Positions 29,809 through 37,617 of a stretch of 64,000 bases of DNA are shown here, in pieces. A program made the translations under genes and the position numbers. The DNA lies in the NCBI GenBank assembly GCA_903907955.1, contig CAIVPZ010000020.1:1-64000 (forward strand), written 5' to 3'. Source of the stretch: an uncultured Acetobacteraceae bacterium (lineage in GTDB: Bacteria; Pseudomonadota; Alphaproteobacteria; Acetobacterales; Acetobacteraceae). Below the pieces are notes generated by a model. The model had not been told where the DNA came from, made no database searches, and was given only the letters and a program-made list of their open reading frames with translations. Each line of letters starts with the position of its first letter. Position 1 is the stretch's first letter.

Positions 29809-30891
29809 TCACTTTGCCTGCGCGAACCATTTTCGCGAGATGTCCTCATAGGTGCCATCGGCATACAGCTCCTGCAGGGCTTCGTTGAGGCGCTTGCGCA
29901 GCGGGCTGCCGCGGGCGACGGCGATGCCGTATTTCACCGGCCGGAACACCGGGCCGACCACCTGCAACTCGCCACCGCCCAGCTTTGTCGCCCAGTACTC
30001 CAGGGTCGGCGCATCGAACACGATGGCCTGGATGGTTCCGTCGAGCAGCCGGTCATAGCCGTCCTGGGCGCTGGCGATGCTGACATAGGGCAAATGCAGC
30101 GCGGTCAGATACTCCGCCGCGATGCTGTTCGGCACGGTGGCGATGGTTTTGCCCGGCAGGTCGCCGGGTCCCTGGATGCTCGAATGCAATTGCTGCACCG
30201 TCAGCGAGGCCGTCACCGTGGCGGTGAACTGGGCCACCAGCACGACGCCGACCACCCACATGCCCACCACGGTCAGCCGCTTCACCGCACCGTTGTTCTC
30301 GCGCTCGCCGTGCTCGCCGGTGGCGATGATCAGCATCACGCCCCACAGCCCTTCCAGCACGCCGCGGAGGTAGCCGCGCTGGAAATACGGGTTGCCGCGC
30401 CGCTCGACCAGCCAGAGCAGGTTGGCCAGCAGCAGCACCGTCAGCGATCCCGCCAGCAGGATTTCGGCATTGGCACGCGTCAGCACCGCCGCGAGCGTGG
30501 CACGCCACGCGCTGGCGCTCTCCGGCCGCACCATGATCTGCAGGCCGGAGTCGAAATACGCCATGGAAAAATCAACCAGCTGCTCGCGTGCGGGCGTCAT
30601 GGCGATGGCCGATATCGCCATGTCCGCCTCGCCGTTGCGCACTGCCTGCAACTGCGCCTCGGCGCCGACCCGGCCGAGATCGGTAACGACCACGCCAGCC
30701 CCCAGCCGCTGCGCCAGCACGGTCCACAGATCCACGCTGAACCCGGCCAGCGGGCCATCCTGCGGCAGCACGAAGGGCGCGATCCGGCCGGTGACGATGC
30801 GCAGCGTTTCCGGCTGGGCGATGGCGGCGGCGGGGGCGGCCGCCAGCAGGGCAAGGCAGGCCAGCGCCCCCCGGACAAGGTGCGGTGCCAT
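29809..30891 (-). CDS. Prokaryotic ionotropic-glutamate-receptor-like channel (GluR0 type)
   Basis: A 360-residue protein in which a periplasmic amino-acid-binding domain is split by a pore module. A signal peptide (1-26) is followed by lobe S1 (28-125), whose TPAREQLVDFSMAYFDSG (99-116) carries the ligand-binding arginine Arg102. TM1 is at about 143-162, the pore loop GLWGVMLIIATGEHGE at 181-196 and TM2 at 206-232. Lobe S2 runs from 235 to 360 with Asp293 in VFDAPTLEYW. This is the GluR0 topology. The filter reads TGEHGE instead of TVGYG, so potassium selectivity is doubtful. It follows the DUF2252 gene by 7 bp. Confidence 0.8.
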   Translation of the reverse strand: MAPHLVRGALACLALLAAAPAAAIAQPETLRIVTGRIAPFVLPQDGPLAGFSVDLWTVLAQRLGAGVVVTDLGRVGAEAQLQAVRNGEADMAISAIAMTPAREQLVDFSMAYFDSGLQIMVRPESASAWRATLAAVLTRANAEILLAGSLTVLLLANLLWLVERRGNPYFQRGYLRGVLEGLWGVMLIIATGEHGERENNGAVKRLTVVGMWVVGVVLVAQFTATVTASLTVQQLHSSIQGPGDLPGKTIATVPNSIAAEYLTALHLPYVSIASAQDGYDRLLDGTIQAIVFDAPTLEYWATKLGGGELQVVGPVFRPVKYGIAVARGSPLRKRLNEALQELYADGTYEDISRKWFAQAK

Positions 30892-30898
30892 CGCGCCG

Positions 30899-32326
30899 CT
30901 AGGCCTCGGTCAACACCTGCACCCTGCCTGTCCGCACGGCCGCCTTCAGCGCCGCGTGGTCGGCCTCCGCCTGGTCGGCATAGGCCAGGGCGAAGCGGCC
31001 CATTGCGGTGTCGAACGTGTCGCTCTTGCCGAGATAGCCGCTGATCGTCCAGGCATCGCCGGCCTTGGCGTGGCTGCGTGCCAGCGCCCAGCCGCAGGCC
31101 TTGCCGAAAATCTCCAGCGTTTCGGCGTCGAACGTCTCGATCAACGGCTTGATCTTGGCGTCGCGCAACTGGCGGACGTAGAATTGCCGGCCGCGCGGGC
31201 CGGTGACCCAGCCCAGGAAGACGTCCGAGGCCGGCTGCGCCAGCCGCTGGCCGATCACCACGCGCTGGCCGTGATGCGGATAGGCGCTGGCCCCGGCATA
31301 AGGTTCCAGCACGGACGCGCAGGCCTCCTTGAACTGCAGGAACAGCGGGTCGTTGCCCGGCGACATGAACAGCCCGATCCAGCAGGCGCGGCCGACGCTG
31401 CCGATGCCCACCACCTTGATCGCCGCGTCCACCAGCCGGTAGCGGTCGAGCAGCACGCGGCGGTCATCGGGCAGGGTCTCGCGGTAGGCGGCCATCACGT
31501 CCTCGAGCTGGGCCATGAAGTCCGGCGCGCGTGCGTCCTCCGGGTGGAAGATCAGCGGCGGCGCATCCTTGATGTGGAGATGTCCGCCGACCATGCCGGC
31601 CAGTTGCGGAAAGTCCTGCGCCGAGGCGGATCGCTCCACCGCCCTGGCGATTCGCTTCCTTACAAGCGCCCGGCGTTCAGGGTCGGAAACCAGGCTGAGG
31701 AAATCATCGGCGTCGATGCGCGCATACCAGACTTCCAGCGGCGCCATCGCCGCATATTCGGCCAGTCGCTTGCGGTAGCTGCGTGCCGCCGCCTCGGCGG
31801 CGTCACGCCCGTCGCCATCGGACAGGCCGTTCGCGCGCGCGGCAAGCACGAACGAGGCGGCGAGACGCTTGACGTCCCACTCCCAGGGGGCCGGCAGCGT
31901 TTCGTCGAAATCGTTGATGTCGAAGATGATGTTGCGCTCGGGGGTGGCAAAGCCGCCGAAGTTCAGCAGGTGGCAGTCGCCGCAGGCCTGCACGCGCAGG
32001 CCGGTGGCGGGCGTATTTGCGAGGTCGGCGGCCATCACGCCGGCGGCGCCGCGGTAGAAGGTGAACGGCGAGGCCAGCATCCGCCCATAGCGCACCGGCA
32101 ACAATTCGGCCAGCCGCTCGGGGTCCGAAGCCTGCAGCATGGCGATCGGGTCGGCGCGGTCCTTGGGTTTCTTCCAGGTGCCGTGCGAAACCCTGGTTAC
32201 CGTCGTGCGCAGCTGCTTGCCCGCTTCCAGCAACTCGGCCGGCGCGCGGACCTGGTGTGCGGGCGCAGGCGCTGGTCCGGACGTGAGAGGGACGACGACG
32301 GACGGCTCTTCTTTGACCTTCGCCAT
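30899..32326 (-). CDS. DUF2252 protein
   Basis: A 475-residue cytosolic protein of the DUF2252 family, which has a kinase-like fold of unknown activity. ACGDCHLLNFGGF (115-126) and IIFDINDFDET (133-143) look like a metal-binding HxxN...D pair, followed by PWEWDVKRLAAS. The C-terminus KAGDAWTISGYLG is also typical. The ATG at 32326 is chosen over the longer frame to 32407. It begins a two-gene operon with the glutamate-receptor-like channel and has an FNR-type site 62 bp upstream. Confidence 0.85.
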   Translation of the reverse strand: MAKVKEEPSVVVPLTSGPAPAPAHQVRAPAELLEAGKQLRTTVTRVSHGTWKKPKDRADPIAMLQASDPERLAELLPVRYGRMLASPFTFYRGAAGVMAADLANTPATGLRVQACGDCHLLNFGGFATPERNIIFDINDFDETLPAPWEWDVKRLAASFVLAARANGLSDGDGRDAAEAAARSYRKRLAEYAAMAPLEVWYARIDADDFLSLVSDPERRALVRKRIARAVERSASAQDFPQLAGMVGGHLHIKDAPPLIFHPEDARAPDFMAQLEDVMAAYRETLPDDRRVLLDRYRLVDAAIKVVGIGSVGRACWIGLFMSPGNDPLFLQFKEACASVLEPYAGASAYPHHGQRVVIGQRLAQPASDVFLGWVTGPRGRQFYVRQLRDAKIKPLIETFDAETLEIFGKACGWALARSHAKAGDAWTISGYLGKSDTFDTAMGRFALAYADQAEADHAALKAAVRTGRVQVLTEA

Positions 32327-32737
32327 GGGTTGGCCCGCCTGTTTGTTGCAAGTTGGTGAAACATAGAATGAAAACGGCGCACCGCCGTTGACGTGGATCA
32401 ACCTCAAATTGCCAGCCGGCGGGCGGGACGATCACAATTGCCGGCACTTTGCCAGGTTCGGGTTTGCGCCCCGGCCTGCGGCCATTCCAGACCAGCCGGC
32501 GCGCATTCAAAGGCGCAGCAATCGTTGGCCTTCCGGCATCGGTTCGTCCGGGACATGCCAGGAAACAACGGTGCGATCCCGCACCCTCGGCACCGCATGG
32601 CGGGCCGGATCAACAATTCGCGACCGTCGCCGGCGGGCAGCGTGCGCGGGGTCCGGAAAATGGTTGCGCGACTGCCGCAACATGGGCAGCCTGCGCCGCA
32701 GCGCGCCAATCCAGAATGAACAATTCCGATCCACGCA
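32327..32737. other. Divergent intergenic region, DUF2252 / patatin
   Basis: 411 bp between two divergent genes. It contains the FNR/FixK-like site at 32388-32401 and a short inverted repeat CGGCG-CAC-CGCCG at about 32375-32387 directly beside it. The rest is unremarkable GC-rich DNA with no protein-like frame. Confidence 0.5.
32388..32401. promoter_or_regulatory. Candidate FNR/FixK-type binding site
   Basis: TTGACGTGGATCAA matches the consensus TTGAT-N4-ATCAA at all but one position. It lies 62 bp before the DUF2252 start, a usual position for an activator of the CRP/FNR family, and 336 bp before the divergent patatin gene. Confidence 0.55.
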
Positions 32738-33973
32738 ATGTCTGCACCCGGCATCCGCACCACCGGCATGGCTGAATCGCCATCGCGCCGGAACCTGTTC
32801 GGCATCGCCATCAGCGCCGGCGCTGCGGCTCTGCTGCCGGGATGCGCCATCCCGGAGCGCGGTCCCGGCGTGCCCGTGGGCCAGGTCGCCAAGGCCAGCG
32901 TATTGGGGCTGCCGAACGAGCGCTTCTTTCCGATGCTGGGCAGTGATCGGCTCGAAGCCGAGTTCCTGGCAGCGGCGGTGCGTCAGCGCCGGGCGCGCGG
33001 CCTGGCAGCGGATGCGCCGCTGCCGGAGATGCAGTTGCTGTCGGTGTCCGGCGGCGGCGAGAATGGCGCGTTCGGCGCCGGGCTGCTGTGCGGCTGGTCC
33101 GACCAGGGTACGCGGCCGGAGTTCGATCTGGTCACCGGCGTCAGCACCGGGGCGCTCACCGCGCCGTTTGCTTTTCTCGGTTCCGGCTACGACCCGCAAC
33201 TGCGCAGCGTCTACACCGACCTGACCCAATCCAACGTGCTCATCAAGCGCAGCATCCTCGCGGCGTTGTTCGACGACGCATTGAGCGACAATTCGCCGCT
33301 GTTCAAGACCATCTCCAGCCACCTCAACGAGGCGATGCTGGCCGGCATCGCGAAGGGCTATAACGAGGGCCGCCTGCTGCTGATCGGCACCACCGACCTC
33401 GATGCCCAGCAGCCGGTGATCTGGAATGTGGGCGCCATTGCCGGCAGCGGACATCCGCGCGCATTGGAGATCATCCGCCGCATCCTGCTTGCCTCCTCCG
33501 CCATCCCCGGCGCCTTCCCGCCGACCATGTTCGACGTGACCCTGAACGGGCAACCGTATCAGGAGATGCATGTCGATGGCGGTGCGTTCGTGCAGGCGTT
33601 CCTGTATCCGGCCGCGATGACGCGCCGGCGCCGCGAGCGGATGAAAAGCGGCGCGCAGGTCGTGCCGGCGATCGCGTATGTCATCCGCAACGGCCGGCTC
33701 GACCCTGAATGGTCGGTGGTGGAGCGCAGCACGTTGAGCATCGCCGGGCGCGCCATCTCCACGATGATCACCGCCAGCGGCTACAACGACGTTCTGCGCA
33801 TCTATAACAATACCAGGAATGACGGGATCGACTTCCGGCTTGCCTATATCGGCGCCGATTTCAACAAGGAACTGCCTGAGCCGTTCGACCAGGGCTTCAT
33901 GCGCGCCCTGTTCGATTACGGTTATCAGCGTGCCCGCAAGGGCTATGACTGGGCAACCAGACCGCCGCTTTAG
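32738..33973 (+). CDS. Patatin-like phospholipase, exported lipoprotein type
   Basis: A 411-residue serine lipase of the patatin family. The oxyanion loop is SGGGENGAFGAG (104-115), the nucleophile is Ser136 in GVSTG and the catalytic aspartate is Asp280 in VDGGAF. The N-terminus has SRRNLFG, resembling a Tat signal, and then the lipobox LLPGC with Cys36, so the enzyme is probably anchored in the envelope. The TAG stop is the first codon of repeat copy B2. No strong ribosome-binding site is seen; an ATG at 32768 is an alternative start. Confidence 0.88.
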   Translation: MSAPGIRTTGMAESPSRRNLFGIAISAGAAALLPGCAIPERGPGVPVGQVAKASVLGLPNERFFPMLGSDRLEAEFLAAAVRQRRARGLAADAPLPEMQLLSVSGGGENGAFGAGLLCGWSDQGTRPEFDLVTGVSTGALTAPFAFLGSGYDPQLRSVYTDLTQSNVLIKRSILAALFDDALSDNSPLFKTISSHLNEAMLAGIAKGYNEGRLLLIGTTDLDAQQPVIWNVGAIAGSGHPRALEIIRRILLASSAIPGAFPPTMFDVTLNGQPYQEMHVDGGAFVQAFLYPAAMTRRRRERMKSGAQVVPAIAYVIRNGRLDPEWSVVERSTLSIAGRAISTMITASGYNDVLRIYNNTRNDGIDFRLAYIGADFNKELPEPFDQGFMRALFDYGYQRARKGYDWATRPPL

Positions 33974-34076
33974 AGCAACATCGGCCAGACCGGCGACAGC
34001 CGGTCGATAAAGTTGCCCGCCAAAACAAGGAGCCAGAGCGCGCTGACCGTTTACGGTCAGCCTGAAAGCGCTCTAG
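33971..34076. repeat. Family B palindromic repeat, copy B2
   Basis: A 106-bp element identical in length to B1 and closely similar, with the inner GCTGACCG-TTTA-CGGTCAGC hairpin unchanged. Its first three bases form the stop codon of the patatin gene. Its right end CTCTAG is 84 bp short of the convergent DUF2254 gene, so only one stop is supplied here. Confidence 0.85.
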
Positions 34077-34160
34077 ACGATCCTCCGGCCCTGCCGGGTC
34101 CCGGGCGGAGCGCGCGGCAAAGCCGCGCAAGGCAGGAGCCGGTTTCGCCGCCGGCTGGCA

Positions 34161-35423
34161 TCACAGGGCGGCGGCGCCCCGCGACAGTCCGAGGCCCTGC
34201 CGGTCCTCGCGCCGCGCCATCGCCTTGTCGTCAGAGTCCATCCTGGACCCCTCCACCATCCGGTCAAGATGACCGAGATAGTTGCGTACCGCCGCCGCCC
34301 GCGACGGCGCGTTCACGGAATCCAGCAGGCCGGTGAGCGCGCTGCGCAGCCGTCGCATCACCTGCACCGAATCGGCGCCGTAGAATCGAATTTCGTCGAA
34401 GGACAATGACAGGTAGTCCAGCCAGGTCGGCATGGGGAACACCAGGCGCAGCCGCCCCCCCGCATCGCGCACATAGCCTGCGTCCAGCCGGCATTTCGCC
34501 ATCCGCCGCAGCAGATCCTCGATCTGGTCGAGCGCCTGCACCGCGGTGGTCGGGTCGTTGATCGCCGGCGACAGCGCCTTGATGGCGACGTCCACCAGCA
34601 GTCGCAGCGGGTATTTCGGGTCCTGCTCGAAGGTGCGCTCATCGCTCAGTTGCACCGCCTTCAGCAACGGCCGCTCGGCCAGCGCGGTGCGCGCACCGTA
34701 CACGCGCAGGATCACGGTATCGCCTACCATGGTGTCGCCCACCGCGCTGTCGAGTACGATGACGCCGTCGGCCTGGCTGGCCTGGCGCACCAGCGCGGGG
34801 ATGTCGAGCCGGGCGATGGAGCGCGGTGTGCCGGCGTAGCGCAGCGTCTGCGTCAGCGGACCGAGATCGCCGCGCGCCTCCTCCGCCGCATCGATCACCG
34901 CGGCCACGTCATCACCGCGCGGGAAGGTTTCGCGGATTGTTGCCCGGCCGCGCGATCCGATGAACCGCAGCACGCTGGTGATCTGCAGCGAGCTGATGCG
35001 CTGCACCAGGAGAGCGAACAGCAGCACGCTGGTCAGGGTCAGCCCGGTGACCAGCCAGGTCGAAAAGAACAGCACCTGCCCGGAGCCGTTGCGGTCGATC
35101 CATGCCAGCGTCGCGAGGCTGTAGGTGAAGGTGGCGATGAACACACCCATCGAGTGGAACAGCACCTTGTCGCGGCCGAGCCACTGCACCAGGCGGGGCG
35201 AGTAGGCCACGGCGCTGAACTGCACCATGACGAAGGCGATCGAGAAGACGATGCCGGTCAGCGCCATCATCCCCGAAGCGACGGTGGACAGGAAACTCTG
35301 CGCCGAGGCGACCGAGATCGTCGTCCTGAGCGCGGGGAACAGCGCGGTTTCGATGCGGGGCAGCGTGAAAGCGGCGACCAGGCTGGTCAGCGCATACGAC
35401 ATCGGGATGATCCAGAGTGGCAT
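34161..35423 (-). CDS. DUF2254 membrane protein
   Basis: A 420-residue protein. Four transmembrane helices occupy the first 130 residues or so (including ALTGIVFSIAFVMVQFSAVA and a helix around LVTGLTLTSVLLFALLV). A cytosolic C-terminal half follows with RLLVDVAIKALSPAINDPTT, a strongly conserved DUF2254 segment. Function is unknown. It starts 27 bp after ackA on the same strand, so it is probably the last gene of the DUF3141-pta-ackA operon. Confidence 0.85.
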   Translation of the reverse strand: MPLWIIPMSYALTSLVAAFTLPRIETALFPALRTTISVASAQSFLSTVASGMMALTGIVFSIAFVMVQFSAVAYSPRLVQWLGRDKVLFHSMGVFIATFTYSLATLAWIDRNGSGQVLFFSTWLVTGLTLTSVLLFALLVQRISSLQITSVLRFIGSRGRATIRETFPRGDDVAAVIDAAEEARGDLGPLTQTLRYAGTPRSIARLDIPALVRQASQADGVIVLDSAVGDTMVGDTVILRVYGARTALAERPLLKAVQLSDERTFEQDPKYPLRLLVDVAIKALSPAINDPTTAVQALDQIEDLLRRMAKCRLDAGYVRDAGGRLRLVFPMPTWLDYLSLSFDEIRFYGADSVQVMRRLRSALTGLLDSVNAPSRAAAVRNYLGHLDRMVEGSRMDSDDKAMARREDRQGLGLSRGAAAL

Positions 35424-35450
35424 GCGCGCTCCTTCTCGCCTGCGCCGGCA

Positions 35451-36641
35451 TTACGCCGCGGGCGTGCCGCGCAGGCCCAGCAGGTCGGCGGTATGGCGGG
35501 CGATCATGCGTTCCTCGTCGGTCGGCACCACCCAGGCGGCGATGCGGGACTCCGCGGCGCTGATCCGCCCGGCCCCCTGCGCGTTGCGCGCTTCATCCAG
35601 TGTCAGGCCGAGCCAGCCGCAGCCATGCGCCACCTCGGCGCGGGTGGCGGCGTCGTTCTCGCCGATGCCGCCGGTGAACACCAGGCCGTCAAGCCCGCCC
35701 AGCGCCGCCGCCAGCGAGCCGATTTCGCGGACGATGCGATATACATACAACGCGATCGCCTCGGCGGCTTCGGGCGCCGGCGAGGCGCGCAGGGCGCGCA
35801 TGTCCGAGGAGATGCCGGACACGCCGAGCAGACCCGACTGGCGATACAGCAAATCCTCGATGGCGCGCGCATCCATCCCGAGCGTGTCCATCATGTACAG
35901 CAGCACGCCCGGATCGATGGCGCCGCAGCGTGTGCCCATCAGCAGGCCCTCGAGGCCGGTGAAGCCCATGGTGGTCGCCACGCTGCGTCCGTCCTGCACC
36001 GCGCACAGGCTGGAACCGCTGCCGAGATGGCAGATCACCACCCGGCCCGCGGCGGTGTCGGGCGCCAGCTCGCGCAGCCGGCCGGCGACGAACTCATAGG
36101 ACAGGCCATGGAAGCCGTAACGCCGCACCCCCTCGTCATGCAGCCGGCGCGGCAGGCCGAACCGTTGCACCACCGCCGCCTGGCCGCGATGGAAGCCGCT
36201 GTCGAAGCAGGCCACCTGCGGCAGGTCGGGCCGCAGCACCATGGTCGCGCGGATCGGCGCGAGGTTGTGCGGCTGGTGCAGCGGCGCCAGCGGGATCACC
36301 TGGGTCAGCCCCGCCAGCACCGCCGCATCCACCCGCACCGGCGCCCCGTACTGCGTGCCGCCATGCGCGACGCGGTGGCCGATCGCCTGGATGCGCGCGC
36401 CCTCCAGCACTTCCATGCCGGCCCGCATGATCTCCAGCGTGGCGATCCCGGCATCGAACCCCTCGGCCGGCCAGTGCCGCTCCAGCACGGTTTCGCCGGC
36501 ATGGTCGCGGACGGCCAGGCCCGGCTTGACGCCGATGCCCTGAACCTGGCCCTGGAAGCGCACCGTCTCCCCCCTGGAATCGTAGATGGCGAATTTGATG
36601 CTGGACGAGCCGGCATTGAGCACGGCGATCGGCGCGGTCAT
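35451..36641 (-). CDS. ackA: Acetate kinase
   Basis: A 396-residue enzyme interconverting acetyl phosphate + ADP and acetate + ATP. The N-terminal AVLNAGSSSIKFAIY, RVAHGG and the ATP-site HLGSGSSLCAV are the family signatures. FTGGIGEND and MGFTGLEGLLMGTRCG are also intact. Homology starts at MTAPIAVLNAG, so the ATG at 36641 is used. It lies 10 bp downstream of pta. Together they form ATP from acetyl-CoA by substrate-level phosphorylation, useful when oxygen is scarce. Confidence 0.96.
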   Translation of the reverse strand: MTAPIAVLNAGSSSIKFAIYDSRGETVRFQGQVQGIGVKPGLAVRDHAGETVLERHWPAEGFDAGIATLEIMRAGMEVLEGARIQAIGHRVAHGGTQYGAPVRVDAAVLAGLTQVIPLAPLHQPHNLAPIRATMVLRPDLPQVACFDSGFHRGQAAVVQRFGLPRRLHDEGVRRYGFHGLSYEFVAGRLRELAPDTAAGRVVICHLGSGSSLCAVQDGRSVATTMGFTGLEGLLMGTRCGAIDPGVLLYMMDTLGMDARAIEDLLYRQSGLLGVSGISSDMRALRASPAPEAAEAIALYVYRIVREIGSLAAALGGLDGLVFTGGIGENDAATRAEVAHGCGWLGLTLDEARNAQGAGRISAAESRIAAWVVPTDEERMIARHTADLLGLRGTPAA

Positions 36642-36651
36642 GGCAATGCCC

Positions 36652-37617
36652 TCACGCGATCGAGGCGGCGGCGGTGCTGCGCCGCGCCTCGGCAACCAGC
36701 GATGCGACGGCGCAGGAGGCCAGCCGGACCATCAGCGAATCGGCGCGGCTGGTCAGGATGATCGGCACCCGGGCGCCGAGCACGATGCCGCCGCCATCGG
36801 CCCCGGCCAGGAAGGTCAGGCTTTTCACCAGCATGTTGCCGGCTTCCAGATCGGGCACCACCAGCACGTTCGCGCGCCCCGCGACTTTCGAGACAATGCC
36901 CTTGATCGCGGCGGCCTCAGGGCTGATCGCGTTGTCGAGCGCCAGCGGCCCGTCCAGCAGCGCCCCCTGGATCTGGCCGCGCTCGGCCATCTTGCACAGC
37001 GCGGCCGCCTCCAGGGTCGAGGGCACCTTGGCGTTGATGGTCTCCATCGCGCTCAGGATCGCCACCCGCACTTCCGGGAAGCGCAGGGCGTGCGCAAGCT
37101 CGATCGCGTTCTGCACGATATCGACCTTCTCCTCCAGGGTCGGCGCGATGTTGATCGCGGCATCGGTGATGATCAGCGGATCGCCATGGCCCGGCACGTC
37201 CATGACGAAGCAGTGGCTGATGCGCCGTGCGGTGCGGATGCCGCCCTCGCGCGCCACCACCGCGCCCATCAGCTCGTCGGTGTGCAGGCTGCCCTTCATC
37301 AGCGCCTCGGCATGGCCGAGCCTGACCTGCTCGACCGCCTTCGCCGCCGAATCATGGCTGTGTTCCGTGTCGATGATCGGCATCGCGCCGAGATCGAGCC
37401 CGGCCCGCGCCGCCTCCTCACGGATGCGGGCGGCCGGCCCCACCAGGATCGGCTCGATCAGCCCGAGCCGCTGCCCCTCGAGCGCGCTTTCCAGCGACAC
37501 CTCGTTGCAGGGATGGACGACCGCCGTCCGGGTCGGCCTGAGCTGCCGCGCCGCCGCGATCAGGTGCTCGTAGCGGTCGTGGCGCCGGGGATGGTTGCTG
37601 CCGGGAGCGTCAGGCAT
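36652..37617 (-). CDS. pta: Phosphate acetyltransferase, short PTA/PTB type
   Basis: A 321-residue member of the phosphate acetyl/butyryltransferase family lacking the long N-terminal regulatory domain of the enterobacterial enzyme. Recognisable segments are ALMKGSLHTDELM, CFVMDVPGHG, ITDAAINIAP and the C-terminal LVVPDLEAGNMLVKSL. Its partner ackA suggests acetyl-CoA as substrate, though other acyl-CoAs are possible for the family. The ATG overlaps the last 8 bp of the DUF3141 gene, showing tight coupling. Confidence 0.9.
   Translation of the reverse strand: MPDAPGSNHPRRHDRYEHLIAAARQLRPTRTAVVHPCNEVSLESALEGQRLGLIEPILVGPAARIREEAARAGLDLGAMPIIDTEHSHDSAAKAVEQVRLGHAEALMKGSLHTDELMGAVVAREGGIRTARRISHCFVMDVPGHGDPLIITDAAINIAPTLEEKVDIVQNAIELAHALRFPEVRVAILSAMETINAKVPSTLEAAALCKMAERGQIQGALLDGPLALDNAISPEAAAIKGIVSKVAGRANVLVVPDLEAGNMLVKSLTFLAGADGGGIVLGARVPIILTSRADSLMVRLASCAVASLVAEARRSTAAASIA

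Noticed and set aside
32335-32360. Sigma-54 promoter before the DUF2252 gene
   Set aside because: The GG and GC elements are 14 bp apart, not the required 10.
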